A stretch of DNA of 64,000 nucleotides. It comes from Trichobilharzia szidati (lineage: Eukaryota; Platyhelminthes; Trematoda; Strigeidida; Schistosomatidae). The stretch is from assembly GCA_944472155.2 (NCBI GenBank), contig OX235279.1, positions 63,337,564 to 63,401,563 on the forward strand, read 5' to 3'. Both the position numbers and the translations under genes were made by a program. Shown piece by piece: positions 1-11,324 of the stretch. Numbering within the stretch: the first letter of the stretch is position 1; each line of letters starts with the position of its first letter. The notes under the pieces were generated by a model. That model saw only the letters and a list, made by a program, of their open reading frames with translations. It was not told where the DNA came from and ran no database searches.

Positions 1-639
1 ACAGATTAGAATCCATTGATTTTGAGAGCAGAGACGAAAAGTATTGGCACGTGATGAATTATATTAAGGGTGTCTTGATAGCCAACGAATTGACATTTTG
101 GAAGAAATATAGAAGCATAACAATTATACATACTCATGTTAGTGAAAGCAAGATTGTATTTTTCTGTAGGATAAAAGAAATCATATAGAATTAAACTAAT
201 CACCTAGTGGATTAGATGTATGTTACCTAAGAGACAGTTGACTGCAGGCGAAACCTGATTTATCCCATTCAAAGTAATAATTTAAGTGAAATCGTCAGTT
301 GATTAATTTAGGAGTAAAAATCGGGCAAAATATCAATTCATTTAAGTCTGTAAGCAATAGCAGCAATAATAGATAATACTATGTCATTGTAGAGGTGGTT
401 ACCTAGTAACCAAATGTTGTCTATCAACAAACGGAAAACTGGATCATGATTCTGATGAGTATCTGTGAGGTGATTTTTATTTGTCTGCATGGATACAAAT
501 TCAGTCAAACATGAGAGTGCTGAAAAATAAGCCCCATTTATGAAACAGAAGAATAGCACAATGCTGATAAGACAATAAACAATATGATACAAGTAGATGT
601 CAAGAAAACTGTCATCAAGTTACTAATCAACTGACTAGG
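1..639. other. No recognisable gene
   Basis: AT-rich sequence. Only short chance reading frames are present, and I see no family resemblance or exon signals. It may be intron or downstream flank of the minus-strand CoREST-like gene, whose last expected exon (SANT2) was not found here. Confidence 0.4.
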
Positions 640-945
640 TCTAGTCTTTCTTCAATCCATTCCGTTATTAGTCTGTCTGTTTTCGACATAGAACTTTGCA
701 CCGATTGTGCAGCACTTCAAGTCGCCACACTCCCTCCTTTTAGCACACAAAGCAAAGGAAGAAAGTAGAAGAAATGCATAATAGAGACAGTAGACAGGGA
801 TATGAGACAAAAGGAATAGTAATGACGAAGAACAATATAGTTTCATTGAAAATCATAAGTCACAAGGAGTGGATGCATCTGCACCATTGAGAACGATTTT
901 GAGCCATATCGCCGACTGTTTCCAGCCATTTCCATTCCGTTATTA
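640..945 (-). mobile_element. RTE-clade retrotransposon, 3'-end fragment
   Basis: Read on the minus strand, this matches the 3' end of the RTE copies at 4879-5622 and 62215-64000. It has the end of the ORF2-type protein (a WLETIGDMAQNRSQW-like stretch, here decayed) followed by a shared 3' tail with the translated marks AFLLLSS and CAKRRECGDLKCC. It is 5'-truncated to about 300 bp, as is usual for dead non-LTR insertions. RTE-clade elements of SR2/SR3 type are abundant in schistosomes. Assignment rests on similarity within the window and on the family's known C-terminus. Confidence 0.7.
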
Positions 946-1621
946 GCTAAGACTAGAAGACGCTAGAACAAGACATATATAGAATGTATCAAAGCGGTTT
1001 TTTTTTCATAACAGAAACTGACGAACGAATAAAAATGAAGAGGAACAAAATGAACTCTGAAGGATTAAATTTGACCTAGTAGGTGTAGGTGTAAAATATT
1101 CCACCGTACAGGATGGATAGTTCACTCTATTTTAACAACTATAGAGAACCAGAGCATACATAAAGTGACACTGTTTGATATAGATGACAATTTTAAAAAA
1201 AATCTCTCTATGTGAATCAAAAGCGTATAAATATAAGTAACATGATGGAGAGAAAAAAAAAGTTAATTTAAAAAGTATTTCATATTAGTTAAGTTGAGTG
1301 CATTGTTGGTGTAGTAAGAAAGTGTACAACACCTCATTGATTGATTTAAGTGTGAAATGTAAAATTAAGGTATGCTTTAGAAAGAAACGAGATAGACCGA
1401 AAAACTTCTCTATCTTGATAGAGACAGACGCCGCCCCTCAGTACATAGAAACACCTTTTGTAACTTCAGTATAACCAGTAGCATATTATGTATTTTTCTT
1501 TCTTTTCTCTCTTCTTTTATTTATTCATAACATTAATTCTAAAAACTTTTTTAAAATTTTTGTTGTATTATTTTATGTATACAATTAAGCACTTCATCTA
1601 GGTAGAATAGAAAAAATCACA

Positions 1622-1656
<35 letters not shown>

Positions 1657-4153
1657 CGATTGTACAATATTTGTTTATGAAAACTTGCAATATAAGAGCG
1701 AATCATCTAGAAACAGTAAATAAACAATTCAAGTACCGAGTGTACAGCACGTACGTATGTATGTAGGTATGCTAATTAACAGTCCTGACGCGAGGTGGAG
1801 AGTAATGTCACGAGCGAAAAATTAACCATCTAGAACACGGTAACTAAAAGATAAACGACAAAGTAGCAACTTGAGAATGAAGCAACTTCGACAGAGAAAT
1901 GTAAAACTTTAGCGGTTAAAATTTTCTTTTCTCTGACAGACTGTGCAGCGAGGTGTTTAACGTGTTCTTTCAAAAGGTGTACTTAGATACACCTACGACT
2001 TTGTAATCTTAGTCGTTTCACTATTTTCGGATATATAGAGAGAGTAATCCTGTAAAATTGAGGCTGGTTATATCCGGATTGACAGGTTGAAATAATTTCT
2101 CCATAAAAAAAAATCAAAATCTCTAGTCCTAATTTAATTGTGCAAATAAAGTTTGGGATTCCAAGGAAAAATGGAAAAAATAGTTGTTATTCTACGGATT
2201 GGAAATACGAGAGTATAATTACTTAAAAAGCTTTAAAACTTCTCCAAAAGATATCTGAATGAATATAAGACTTTTCCCCATTCAATCACAGATCGAAAGT
2301 CTTAATCCAACAAGAAAAATGTATATTAAAGATAAACAGTGGACAGGTTGACAAAGGGAAAAACATCATGTTTTAGTGAAAGTGCCTGAGTGATTTACTC
2401 ATAGATCAAAGTAGAGTTTGGCACAGATATCCATCAGCCCAGGTTACCACACTTTGCAGAAGAAACAGAAATGTGTGGAAGAAAGAAAAAATTAATGGAG
2501 ATTAGTGAGCGTGTTTAGCACAAATTCAAGTCACGTCGCCAACGTTCACCCTATCCAGATATACCATTCGAATTTCTCCTCTCGATACCCTCGTATTTAT
2601 CTCTGCAGATGACTAGGATCTACTCTTCTCCTTTTATCTTCTTTCTTCATAATATACACTGGACAGCATTGTTATATGACTATATATGGTTCTTCCCACT
2701 TCAGGAATAGCTCTGCTTATCCTTGTCCACCCCCGTAGTGCATTTCGGTTCCCTAGACTTCAACTGGTCTCCTGTTTCAAATGCTTTCCACTTACTTATT
2801 TTGTTCCCACCCACCCGTCTGTCTTGTAGCAAACATTGTTGTCATAAGCACGTTTCACACTGCAACAGGAGCATCAGAACACAACACATAGCTGCCACAT
2901 AATGACATAAGTGTTCCAGATGGAAAGTTAGTTCTGTATGCATCTACCCCATCAGTGGCTAACAGCAATGAATTGAGGCCTGAATGGAAGAGGAAAGACG
3001 GCAAGTAGTATTACGGTGACATGTGTTGTGGGAGTTGGTGATGCCCATAAGTGGGTTGTAATCTGCACATAGCTGAAAAAGATGGTTTTAGCACTACAAT
3101 ATATATCTAGCATGCCTGCTTGAGATGGACTCTAAAGGATAGTAGAAAACACCCTTCGGTTTGCAATCCGTTAGTGTGCAGGCACAGACGACAGAAATAC
3201 AGAGCTTTACTTGGCACCAACTTCTTACTTTCACGTAAAGCATCCTACCAATAGTTGAGCAATGTACCTTCAGCTTTAGCGCGTAGTACGAAGGTGAAAC
3301 CATCTAAGACGGCCGCCGATACCCAAGGGTTCTCGTGAGGAGGCACAAGAAATGTAGATTTTAAACTTCGATTCTCTCGAGACTTAGATGCGTATACAAG
3401 TTTGTTGTGAATGCCACTTTTATCGACTTACTTAAGAGTTAGGTCTCTGGAGTCAAATCTTTAAAAATGCCTATAATTCTGATAGTGTGACCTGTAATCC
3501 TAACTGAACAATATATAACACGCAAATTTTTATCTCTAAGTAATGGTAGCTTATCTACATTCAGCGTTAGTGCAAATGATTTCAAGTACTCTTAACATCT
3601 AGGAAACTGTAGCTTGTGATTTAAACATTTAAATTTTCAAATGAAACCACAATGGACTTTATATAAATGAGCTACCGTTAGCCATGGTGTTATGAAAACG
3701 GATAGTGGATTCTGAAGATATTTATTTTTACTACTTCAGGCTAAAGTGAATACTTTACAAAGAAACTGAAGAATAAAGAATAAATTTCCCTTCCAAAAAA
3801 CTGGATAACTTCACAAAAAGGCATTCTATAGATTAAATCTTCTTCATATACAATATAAATAAATAATCCCACCACGATTTTGAATTTGATGAAAATTTAG
3901 TGCTGTCATATTTCAGCATGGATATTTTTTGACAGTAATGATAAAAAAGTCAGCTGACTGATACTGGTGTGTTACAATTCAAGTACCCAAAATAGAAATC
4001 TCATGCACCAGGCGGAGCAACATTCAAAGCCAGGACCCACTGACTGAAAGTCAACTATTACTTAAGCCAGTAATTCACACAGCGCTCCACAAAGTCAGTC
4101 GATATGCAATAATTTATCATTCTGGCAAGACTTAAGTCAAATTATTTGTTATT
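946..4153. other. Gene-free stretch with one AT microsatellite
   Basis: No protein family, tRNA or mobile element was recognised. The sequence is AT-rich with scattered short frames. Bases around 2500-3000 are less AT-rich and could be an old, unrecognisable repeat. Confidence 0.35.
1624..1652. repeat. (AT)n microsatellite
   Basis: About 29 bases of uninterrupted alternating A and T. Confidence 0.95.
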
Positions 4154-4335
4154 TGTGCATCGGTGGCAAAGCGGTTAGGACTCTCGCCGACCATACGACA
4201 TGGTCCGGGGTTCGATCCCCTGCCGACGCACACTCGATATCAATGGTCGGCCTGCAAAATTCGGGCTACCGATATCATATGCCGAAAATTCCATACTTGT
4301 ACCAAAAGTACTGTGTGGTTTCAAGCTATAGTCAA
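4154..4335 (+). mobile_element. tRNA-derived SINE
   Basis: The first 78 bases look like a tRNA. An 8-bp acceptor-like stem (GTGCATCG with CGACGCAC) closes a box A-like TGGCAAAGCGG and a box B GGTTCGATCCC, with a good T-arm (GGGG/CCCC). A tail beginning CGATATCAATGGTCGG follows. Head and tail recur separately in the window: a degraded head at 36262-36335 and a reverse-complement tail at 57022-57140. This is the pattern of a dispersed Pol III-transcribed SINE rather than a single tRNA gene. No CCA end or clean anticodon arm was assigned. Confidence 0.7.
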
Positions 4336-4878
4336 AATATCAAAAAACAAAATATATCAAATAGATATATGTCACTCAGCCGATACTGTTGAAACAGTTT
4401 AGGATAAAGTGGAGCGGTTGTAGGTCTTCTTTTCTTAGTTTACTACAGTTTACCTAATATTTTGAAATCAGTAACACACTGCTACAAGCAGTGAAATAAG
4501 CACTAGAAAAATGACCAAGTCAAGGAAAGACAGGAGCTTCGAAATTTCACATGAATGATTTGGTCTGAGTGACTGGTGCTTACGAAGAAAAGATAACCAG
4601 TAGTTAAAAACTATATGGCAAAGCAGACATCAGATAGAAGTTAGTAATTTTATAGTCTTTTCGCCGTAACTTAATTTCTCTAGCTTTTTTTATTAACTTT
4701 ATGGCATCATTCTTACCATAGTTTTTGATTACTACAGTTGTCCCACTGTTAAATCTTGCTTTATTTACTATGTGTACGTTACTATTTTCGACGGGACTAA
4801 TATCACTACTGTACCTGGCTTTGCACAAAAGTGTGTGCATTCAATTTGTTATACTTCAGAGATAAAAGCATAAAAGTG

Positions 4879-5622
4879 TAAGACGTGATATCCGGCTATC
4901 GAGCAAAGGGCGGGTGTACTGCTCAGCAGTCCGCTTCGTCCTCCTTTATGGCTGTGAGACCTGGCCATTAAGAATGGCAGACATGAAAAGATTAGCTGTC
5001 TTTGTTCATAGGTGCCTGAGTTCTATCTCCCGTGTGAAGTAGTATAATAAGGTGAGCAATATTGAGGTTAGGCGTCAAGTGCTAGGTAAGGAGGGGGAAA
5101 TCAATCGACACGGCTGTGAAGCTATATCGACTGAGATGGTTAGGACATGTGTTCCGTATGCCTAGTCATCGCATTCCTCGACGAGCAATGTTAGCTGATA
5201 TAGGGTCAGGCTGGAAAAGAGCTAGCGGCGGTCAAACGAAAACATGGCACCAGTCAATGAAATCCACAACAGTTAGCTTAAGCCACGTAGGAAGATGTAG
5301 ACTTCCTGGTTGGGGTCCTCGGGATGGGAAAAGCCAATGGTTGGAAACAATCGGTGATATGGCTCAAAATCGTTCTCAATGGTGCAGATGCATCCACTCC
5401 TTGTTGCCTATGATTTCCAATGAAACTATATTGTTCTTTGTTACTACTATTCCCTTGTCACTCACCTCTGTCTGCTATTTCTATTATGCATTTCTTCTAC
5501 TTTCTTCTCTTACTTTGTGTGCTAAAAGGAGGGAGTGTGGTGACTTGAAGTGCTGCACATCGGTGCAAAGTTCTATGTCGAATACAGACAGACAGAAATT
5601 TACAGAAGATAGAATAATAAGG
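4879..5622 (+). pseudogene. RTE-clade retrotransposon ORF C-terminus and 3' tail
   Basis: The translation carries the post-RT C-terminal domain of a schistosome-type RTE element: [69 protein letters not shown] and WLETIGDMAQNRSQW, in that order. A 3' tail shared with the copy at 640-945 follows. Reading frames shift around 5100, so the copy is dead. EN and RT domains are missing through 5' truncation. It is inserted antisense to the CoREST-like gene. The family is the same as the larger copy at 62215-64000. Confidence 0.85.
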
Positions 5623-5820
5623 TGAATTTTCAGAATCTGGATGATAAGAAGGAATGAATACACCTGAACCATTGTAGATGATTTAACTCGTGTTAGCAAT
5701 AGTCTTCAAAGAATGATTCTTAAATCATGACAACTCGAAGAGGGTGATTTTCACCTATGTGCATAGTTTAAAACTAAATTTGTGTCACACATAAAAAAAA
5801 TGGAAAATATAATCACTTAC

Positions 5821-5974
5821 GTCCATCTGTTCACGGAGTTCCTCGTTTATGCGTTGTAAATAGGATAATTCTGTTTCCTTTTCTTGAAGTAACTGATCAT
5901 TGGTCATATTTAGAAATGTTAAAAACTCTTCATGGTCATAATATGCACCACTGGGAAGACTGTGTCCTTTACCT
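5821..5974 (-). CDS. RCOR: CoREST-like corepressor, coiled-coil linker exon
   Basis: A minus-strand exon of 154 nt. Its acceptor is CTTGCAG after a T-rich run and its donor is GTAAGT. It enters in the phase left by the exon at 10467-10978 (two bases plus one) and ends in phase 0. It encodes about 51 residues: a short GKGHSLPSGAYYDHEEF lead-in and then a heptad-like helix (LLQEKETELSYLQRINEEL). In CoREST proteins the segment between SANT1 and SANT2 is a long coiled coil that binds the demethylase LSD1/KDM1A, and both length and position fit. The next exon, expected to encode SANT2, was not located in 1-5820. Confidence 0.75.
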
Positions 5975-6344
5975 CTGCAAGTAAATAGAAGGAGTGATGA
6001 TTTATGAGTAGGATTATGTAAAGCACTTAAATTATGAGCTAGTCGTATTCGTGACACTAATAACACTGATTCTCTTAACGACTACACCACAGCAAATGTC
6101 AAACGAAACAACCTAGGCTATGATCAGAATAAAAGCGAAATTACCAATTACGTATCATACAAAGTTTTCAGAGCTTTACAACTTACAGAAAAACCGAATA
6201 ATCGGACTTATTGAAAAGTGTGTAAGAAAAAGCCTAGGTATTTTCATTCTTTGATGAAAGCCTATGTTGTAGTAATGGATCAGAATAAAACCTAAATAAG
6301 CGGAGTTAAGGCAATAATTAACTTTTGAGGATATTATTATTATT

Positions 6345-6735
6345 ATATTATTGTTTCCTTTAATTCCTAGAGGAACATTGGGCTTCAGCCGTGCATGTCC
6401 ATTGCGTTCGGTTCTCTGCTAGAGTCTTCACCTGGCTCCAAGTTTGCCCACACGCTTTCATCTCCTCTTCACATGACCTCCTCCAAGTCACCCTCGCAAT
6501 GACGACCAACTCGCCGCTTCCCTTTCGGGTTCCACTCGAGCAATGGCTTGTCTAGTGCTTTCACTTGAGGGTTTCCTCAGAGTATGGCCAATCCATCCCC
6601 ATTTCTTCCTGCCTATTTGTTTCACAATCGGTTCCTGCCAGGTCGGTTCGCTCCCAGAGATCCCTGTTGCTGATCTTTTCTGGCCGGCCATCTGATCTTC
6701 AGTATTGAGCGAAGACAACTGTTAATGAAGGTCTG
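6345..6735 (-). pseudogene. RTE-clade (SR2-like) C-terminal fragment
   Basis: Minus-strand translation shows the RTE C-terminal hallmarks TFINSCLRSILKIRWP and a decayed copy of the KRRWKWIGHTLRK motif (here GWIGHTLRKPS). Stops and frameshifts follow into a 3' tail with a (TTA)n-like run near 6345. At about 6735 it is joined directly to the inverted PLE segment. It belongs to the same subfamily as the RTE remains at 21035-23490, which differs from the subfamily at 4879-5622. Confidence 0.75.
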
Positions 6736-7030
6736 TAGTTTGTTTGAGATGTCCAAGTTTCTTTTCTGTAGATGGACTTTTCGACCGTTCCATCGTCTCT
6801 TCTTTTTACATTTAGATCTAGGAAATTGAGCTCATCATTGTGTTCGTATTTCATGGTGAATTTAATGTTTGGGTGGACCTCATTTAGGCGGTCAAATAAT
6901 ACGGATGCCTGACTCATGTCGTTACAAACAACAAAAGTATCATCAACGTATCGACGGTAGTATGTTGTTTCATTGATAGCGTCACTCAGTCGCGTCTGTT
7001 CGAGATAGCCCATGAAGATATCTGCTAGAA
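6736..7030 (-). pseudogene. Penelope-like element, inverted RT segment
   Basis: Minus-strand frame of about 98 residues running from ILADIFMGYLEQ through the catalytic RRYVDDTFVV to NFLDLNVKRR and IYRKETWT. It is the palm and C-terminal part of a PLE reverse transcriptase. Its last residues are exactly those that should precede the plus-strand segment starting at 7031 (TGQYLHYNSFCPM). The piece is therefore the element's own 5' part in inverted orientation. It is open across its length but lacks the fingers and a start. Confidence 0.85.
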
Positions 7031-7750
7031 TGCACCGGACAATACCTTCACTACAACAGCTTCTGCCCTATGAGCTATAAGCGGGGATTAGTAAGGACAC
7101 TGTACGACAGGGCTAGGAAGTTATGTTCGCCCAACAAGATAGAAGAAGAATTAAGCTTCGTTGAAAAATGCCTTAAGGAGAACGGGTATCCAAAAGGATT
7201 TATCCTAAAGTACAGCAAAGAAAGAGATGAGAAAGAGAAGTATCCAACAGTTGAAAAGAAGAAAGTATTCATTTGCCTCCCATACAAAGGAGAAACAGTA
7301 TCGCAGAAGATTGAAAAAAGGATGAAAGGAGCAATCAAGAGATGCTTCCCTGCAGCCAATCTAGTGACACTATACAGTACTACATGCTCTATAAGCCAAT
7401 CGAAACTGGATAAATACCCTGCTGATGTTACCTCCAACTGCATTTATAAATTTACGTGCACCTGCGGCAGCAAGTACATCGGAAGGACAGAAAGAAGGGC
7501 TTCTATCCGGTTTTCAGAGCATATTCCGAGAAACTTATGCTTAAAAGGAAGCAAATATTTACAAAGTGAAATCACCAGACACCTTGTGGATACAGGCCAT
7601 TTTGTTGAGATTTCCAAATCCTTCAAAATATTAAACATACAAAGGACAGCGAATCTACTACGATTTGCTGAAGCAATTGCAATCAAACGTCTCAGACCAA
7701 ACTTATGCACACAGAAAGAGAGTGTAGTCAATCTCTCACTCCCTTGGTAA
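7031..7750 (+). pseudogene. Penelope-like element, C-terminal part with GIY-YIG endonuclease
   Basis: An open frame of about 240 residues. It starts with TGQYLHYNSFCPMSYKRG, the segment following the RT palm in PLEs. The linker continues to KYPADVTSNCIYKFTC, and then the GIY-YIG nuclease motif with CTCGSKYIGRTERR, RFSEHIPRNL and the terminal helix around AEAIAIKRLRPNLC. The nuclease nicks the integration site in active PLEs. The frame is intact to its stop at 7750, but the RT half is inverted (6736-7030) and 5' sequence is missing, so the copy cannot be active. The 3' end is not clearly defined and probably lies before 8150. Confidence 0.9.
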
Positions 7751-10466
7751 CCATATTAATTTCATTACACTGATTATTCATATACACTAGTGAGCTCAGC
7801 TCACTGAGCAAGTTTTCAATTTGCTGAAATTTAACGTTCTTGAGTTGCCATGTTGACACTGTTTATTAGATTTTTCTGTTTTCTGTCTTCTCTCACCCCC
7901 CCTTTTTCTTCCTTTTTTCCATAGTTTGATAGTATATAAATTGATGGTAACTTAAACTACAAAAATTCTAATCCTTATATTCCGGATGCGTTTATCTTAT
8001 AATGCTTTCTGTATTACCTTTCAAACAATGAAGTATGAAATGTTATTAATTATAACCATTGTAATTTCAGGTAGTTTGCAGCTGATGAGAACCTGTGGAA
8101 TAGAATGATATCATTTTATACTGCAAATCTGGTCTTTCTTTCTCTATCGGAATGAATTGTTGATTTAGAAACAGAATACGATAACCACTCGTCGTAGCAA
8201 AGCAAAAACTCATCGGATGTTGTGTTCTCTGACTCCACCAGTGCAATACTTCATCAGCTAATTAAAGTTAGACAGTTTAGATTCAACCGCCGACTTTACC
8301 TACTTTCTAGTTTAATTGTAATACTAGTTATTTTGTTTTGAATTTCTCAAGAGTTTTTAATCTTTACTTATTTAGCGAAAGGATTGAACTATAATTATCA
8401 GATGTACACAGAAAAAAAGAATATTACGCGATGAAAAATCCTTTACTTCCCATCAACAACGCATTGTTATAATTAGCGTGTTTAATCATAATTTTAGGGA
8501 AAAAAAGAAACATTACAGTTCTGTAATCACAATCACATTAATAGCAGTAACATGGATAATAGTGAATAATATCTATCCTATTATGAAGACATTTAATCAA
8601 TTCTTCTAATTAATTAAACGTCAATATTCAGTGGTGATAATTTAAAGTTGAACTAACAGTTATTCTTTCAATTGGCAGTCTAAATAGTGAAAAGAAGGTG
8701 GGCGGGCAGAAGTAGAAATGGAAACAGTAAGAAACAGAAATATCACTTCAATAAGTGACTATTACAAAAATCACAAGAAAAGTTCACCGGTACGCCATGT
8801 TGATATGTAGCATAACATGGTATGATATAGGACATATTGAGCACATTTTTGAGTTCAACGTTTAAACAGCCATTAAATAATGAAGTTTGATTAAAATTTG
8901 AACAAACTGTTTCGCAGACACTAGACATTAAAAGTGAAAAGTAGACTTATTTGGAAATTATGTTTGCATAAATCTCAGAAACAATGAAACGATGTAATTA
9001 TTTATTGCAATATAACTGAGATTTATACAAATATAATTTTTGAGTGTATACAACTGTTTATAATAAACACTGATAGAAAAGGTTAAGCTAAATTGATTGG
9101 AAGTAAATTTATCTAAAGAACAACTGGGTAATATAATAAGCAAGAGTAATCAATGAGTGATGAATCAAGACAAGACGAAAACTTCAGTCATCGTACAACA
9201 ATTTATGTCAACGGCCTCTGGAAATAAACGCACAAGTTTTTGTTTCGCCTTCAACCCATCGATTTACAGAATATCCAGAGAAGTGACTCGAAATGATGGT
9301 ACCATATTATTCTGCACAAACAAACCACTGTTATTCTTGCTTTATTCAACCTGTATGTATTATCGAACTTTAACTGCTTTACGAGTACCTGTAGCATTTC
9401 ACTTATCATCATGTGGCGAGAGAACTGACACAATGGACCAGGATTGACTTTCACATTCAGTAAGAAAAACTAACCGCATATCTGGTGGTCACTGGTGTAT
9501 ATATACGCCTAATTGTAAATGGATGTCATCTGACGTTGTTTTTTGTCCTAGCTTTAGTACATACGTAGTAACCTTGTTACACAAGATACAACATGATAAT
9601 TTTGTTTTTTATAGATATCACACAATATAAAAATATTAATTCTATTGTTCCACTTTTAACACTGATGATAATTTTTTTCTTTCAGGACATATATAACTTC
9701 AGTGGAGTCAGTCAGTAGTTCGCATTTTACGGCTAGTCATCACTGAATAATGAATTATCACTTGAACGTCATTTCACGAATATTTAATCAATTAAAATGC
9801 ATTTTGAAATACAAATTCTTGCAGATTATGAACTTTGTTATCTTGACTTATGATGTTTCTTACAAATGTTCATAGACGTGAAGCTTCGGTGAAGGTTTCC
9901 TGTTACTTTCATCCACCTAGTCGAAAGAAAAAGAGACCAGAAAATGACCAACTTTTTTCAAATAGTGCATACACTTACCCACTAGGAAAAATGTTTAGGT
10001 CACAGTGGCACGAACCAGTTTCTTCTTTACAACAAATGAAATTTAAAGCACATTGCAGTAAACTGCAAAGCAATGTTGTCGTGTCACTAATCACAGAATC
10101 CACGTAAGCAACATGTTGCCCGGTTATTAAAATGAATTCGAATAAAAGTATATAAATGCTACCTCATTCATAGCCTTGTCTTTTGAATAACATAGCCGAA
10201 TGACGGTTAATTTCAGTCCCAATGATACAAACAATCATGTTACTTGGCATAAACTAATACGATTAATACTACGATTCACAAAACTCTGTAGTTTTAAAGT
10301 GAGTGGAGAATTAACTTTATTATTGTATCAAAAACATGGAAATAGGGAAGTATGAACAATGATTGTGACAGTCACTTTCCATCTGAATAGCATTATTAAT
10401 GTTCTAAAAATTAATCTTTCTAAGGAACAACTGAAGGTAATAAAAAAAAATCGATGGAGAACTTAC
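7751..10466. other. Intron of the CoREST-like gene, no further gene seen
   Basis: This is the middle of the 4,492-nt intron between exons 10467-10978 and 5821-5974. Short frames, such as the basic 85-residue one near 9850-10107, have no recognisable domain or splice context. Confidence 0.5.
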
Positions 10467-10978
10467 TTTCCTTGACATATTGAATCACTGTCATTTTCCG
10501 AGGATGCTTCGGAGCTGCTTGTCTGATAGGCGTTCGTTGTAGGCATTGTGGTTGGACTCAAGTCATTTTCTAGTCTGACAGAAGCTGATGAACCTTTTAT
10601 TGGAGACGAGGGAGAAGCACTTTGTATAGATTTTGCAGGAGAATGAAAGACAATTGGTGTTTGGATACGCTGTGGTGAAGATAGCAATTCATTACCGAGT
10701 AAATCGGTAGCTTTTGAAGCACCAACCAAATTTACTAAAAATGATTTGATTTCACCCTCTAAAGGATCTTCAGTCAATTCAGGTTTAGGAGTATTAACTA
10801 GTGTTTCCTCTATAGACGACGATTTTCGCCAACGGCATGTAACTAAGCCGGCTCGAACAGCTCGAGAATAACACTGTTCAATCAGCTGATTATGATATTT
10901 ACTTCTATTTCCTGCTTTGAAAGGTGCAGCTATAGAATAATATAATGCACATATATCACCCATGCGACGACCAGGTAC
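10467..10978 (-). CDS. RCOR: CoREST-like corepressor, SANT1 C-terminal half and linker exon
   Basis: A minus-strand exon of 512 nt. The acceptor is CATTCCACAG, the donor is GTAAGT, phase in is 0 and phase out is 2. The first ~50 residues (VPGRRMGDICALYYSI onward, then NRSKYHNQLIEQCYSRAVRAG) complete the SANT domain begun in the exon at 20004-20184. The 'R-V/M-G-D-x-x-x-Y-Y' helix is the third SANT helix of ELM2-SANT proteins. The remaining ~110 residues are Ser/Pro/Thr-rich and probably disordered. SANT1 in CoREST contributes to HDAC1/2 recruitment and activation. The intron upstream is 9,025 nt and the one downstream 4,492 nt. Confidence 0.8.
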
Positions 10979-11293
10979 CTGTGGAATGAAAAAGCCATTA
11001 GTATTAGGTTATTAGTGTTTCTTAGTACCTTTCATCAGTATGTAAATAAAATACTTAGATAAGGCGTAACTTGTTCCTCGTTTTATTTAAAACAAAAAAA
11101 GGGTTGGTTTCACTTTCACATATATCATTATTACTAGTAATAAATACGGCATTTAGAATTCGAGTTTCTCAGGCTCAACTAGTTAATCAGTGTCAAATAA
11201 GAACAATGATAATGAATTGGCGAAGTGTGCCGTAAATACCGCGAAATCTACAAGTAGTTCATCAACTGGATGGAATATAGGCATTAAATATAT

Positions 11294-11324
<31 letters not shown>

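Noticed and set aside
4154..4231. Functional tRNA gene
   Set aside because: Box A, box B and T-arm are good, but the same head and its attached tail recur in fragments elsewhere in the window. No clean anticodon arm was found, so a SINE is the better explanation.
4604..4840. 78-codon minus-strand frame with NYGKNDAIKLIKKAREIKL, considered as the missing SANT2 exon
   Set aside because: The 'NYGKN' resemblance is short, there is no conserved Trp at the start of the domain, and the residues after it do not follow the SANT pattern. It may be a decayed retroelement ORF1 piece.
9850..10107. Basic 85-codon frame inside the CoREST-like intron
   Set aside because: No family resemblance and no acceptor/donor in phase with neighbouring exons; length is compatible with chance in AT-rich sequence.
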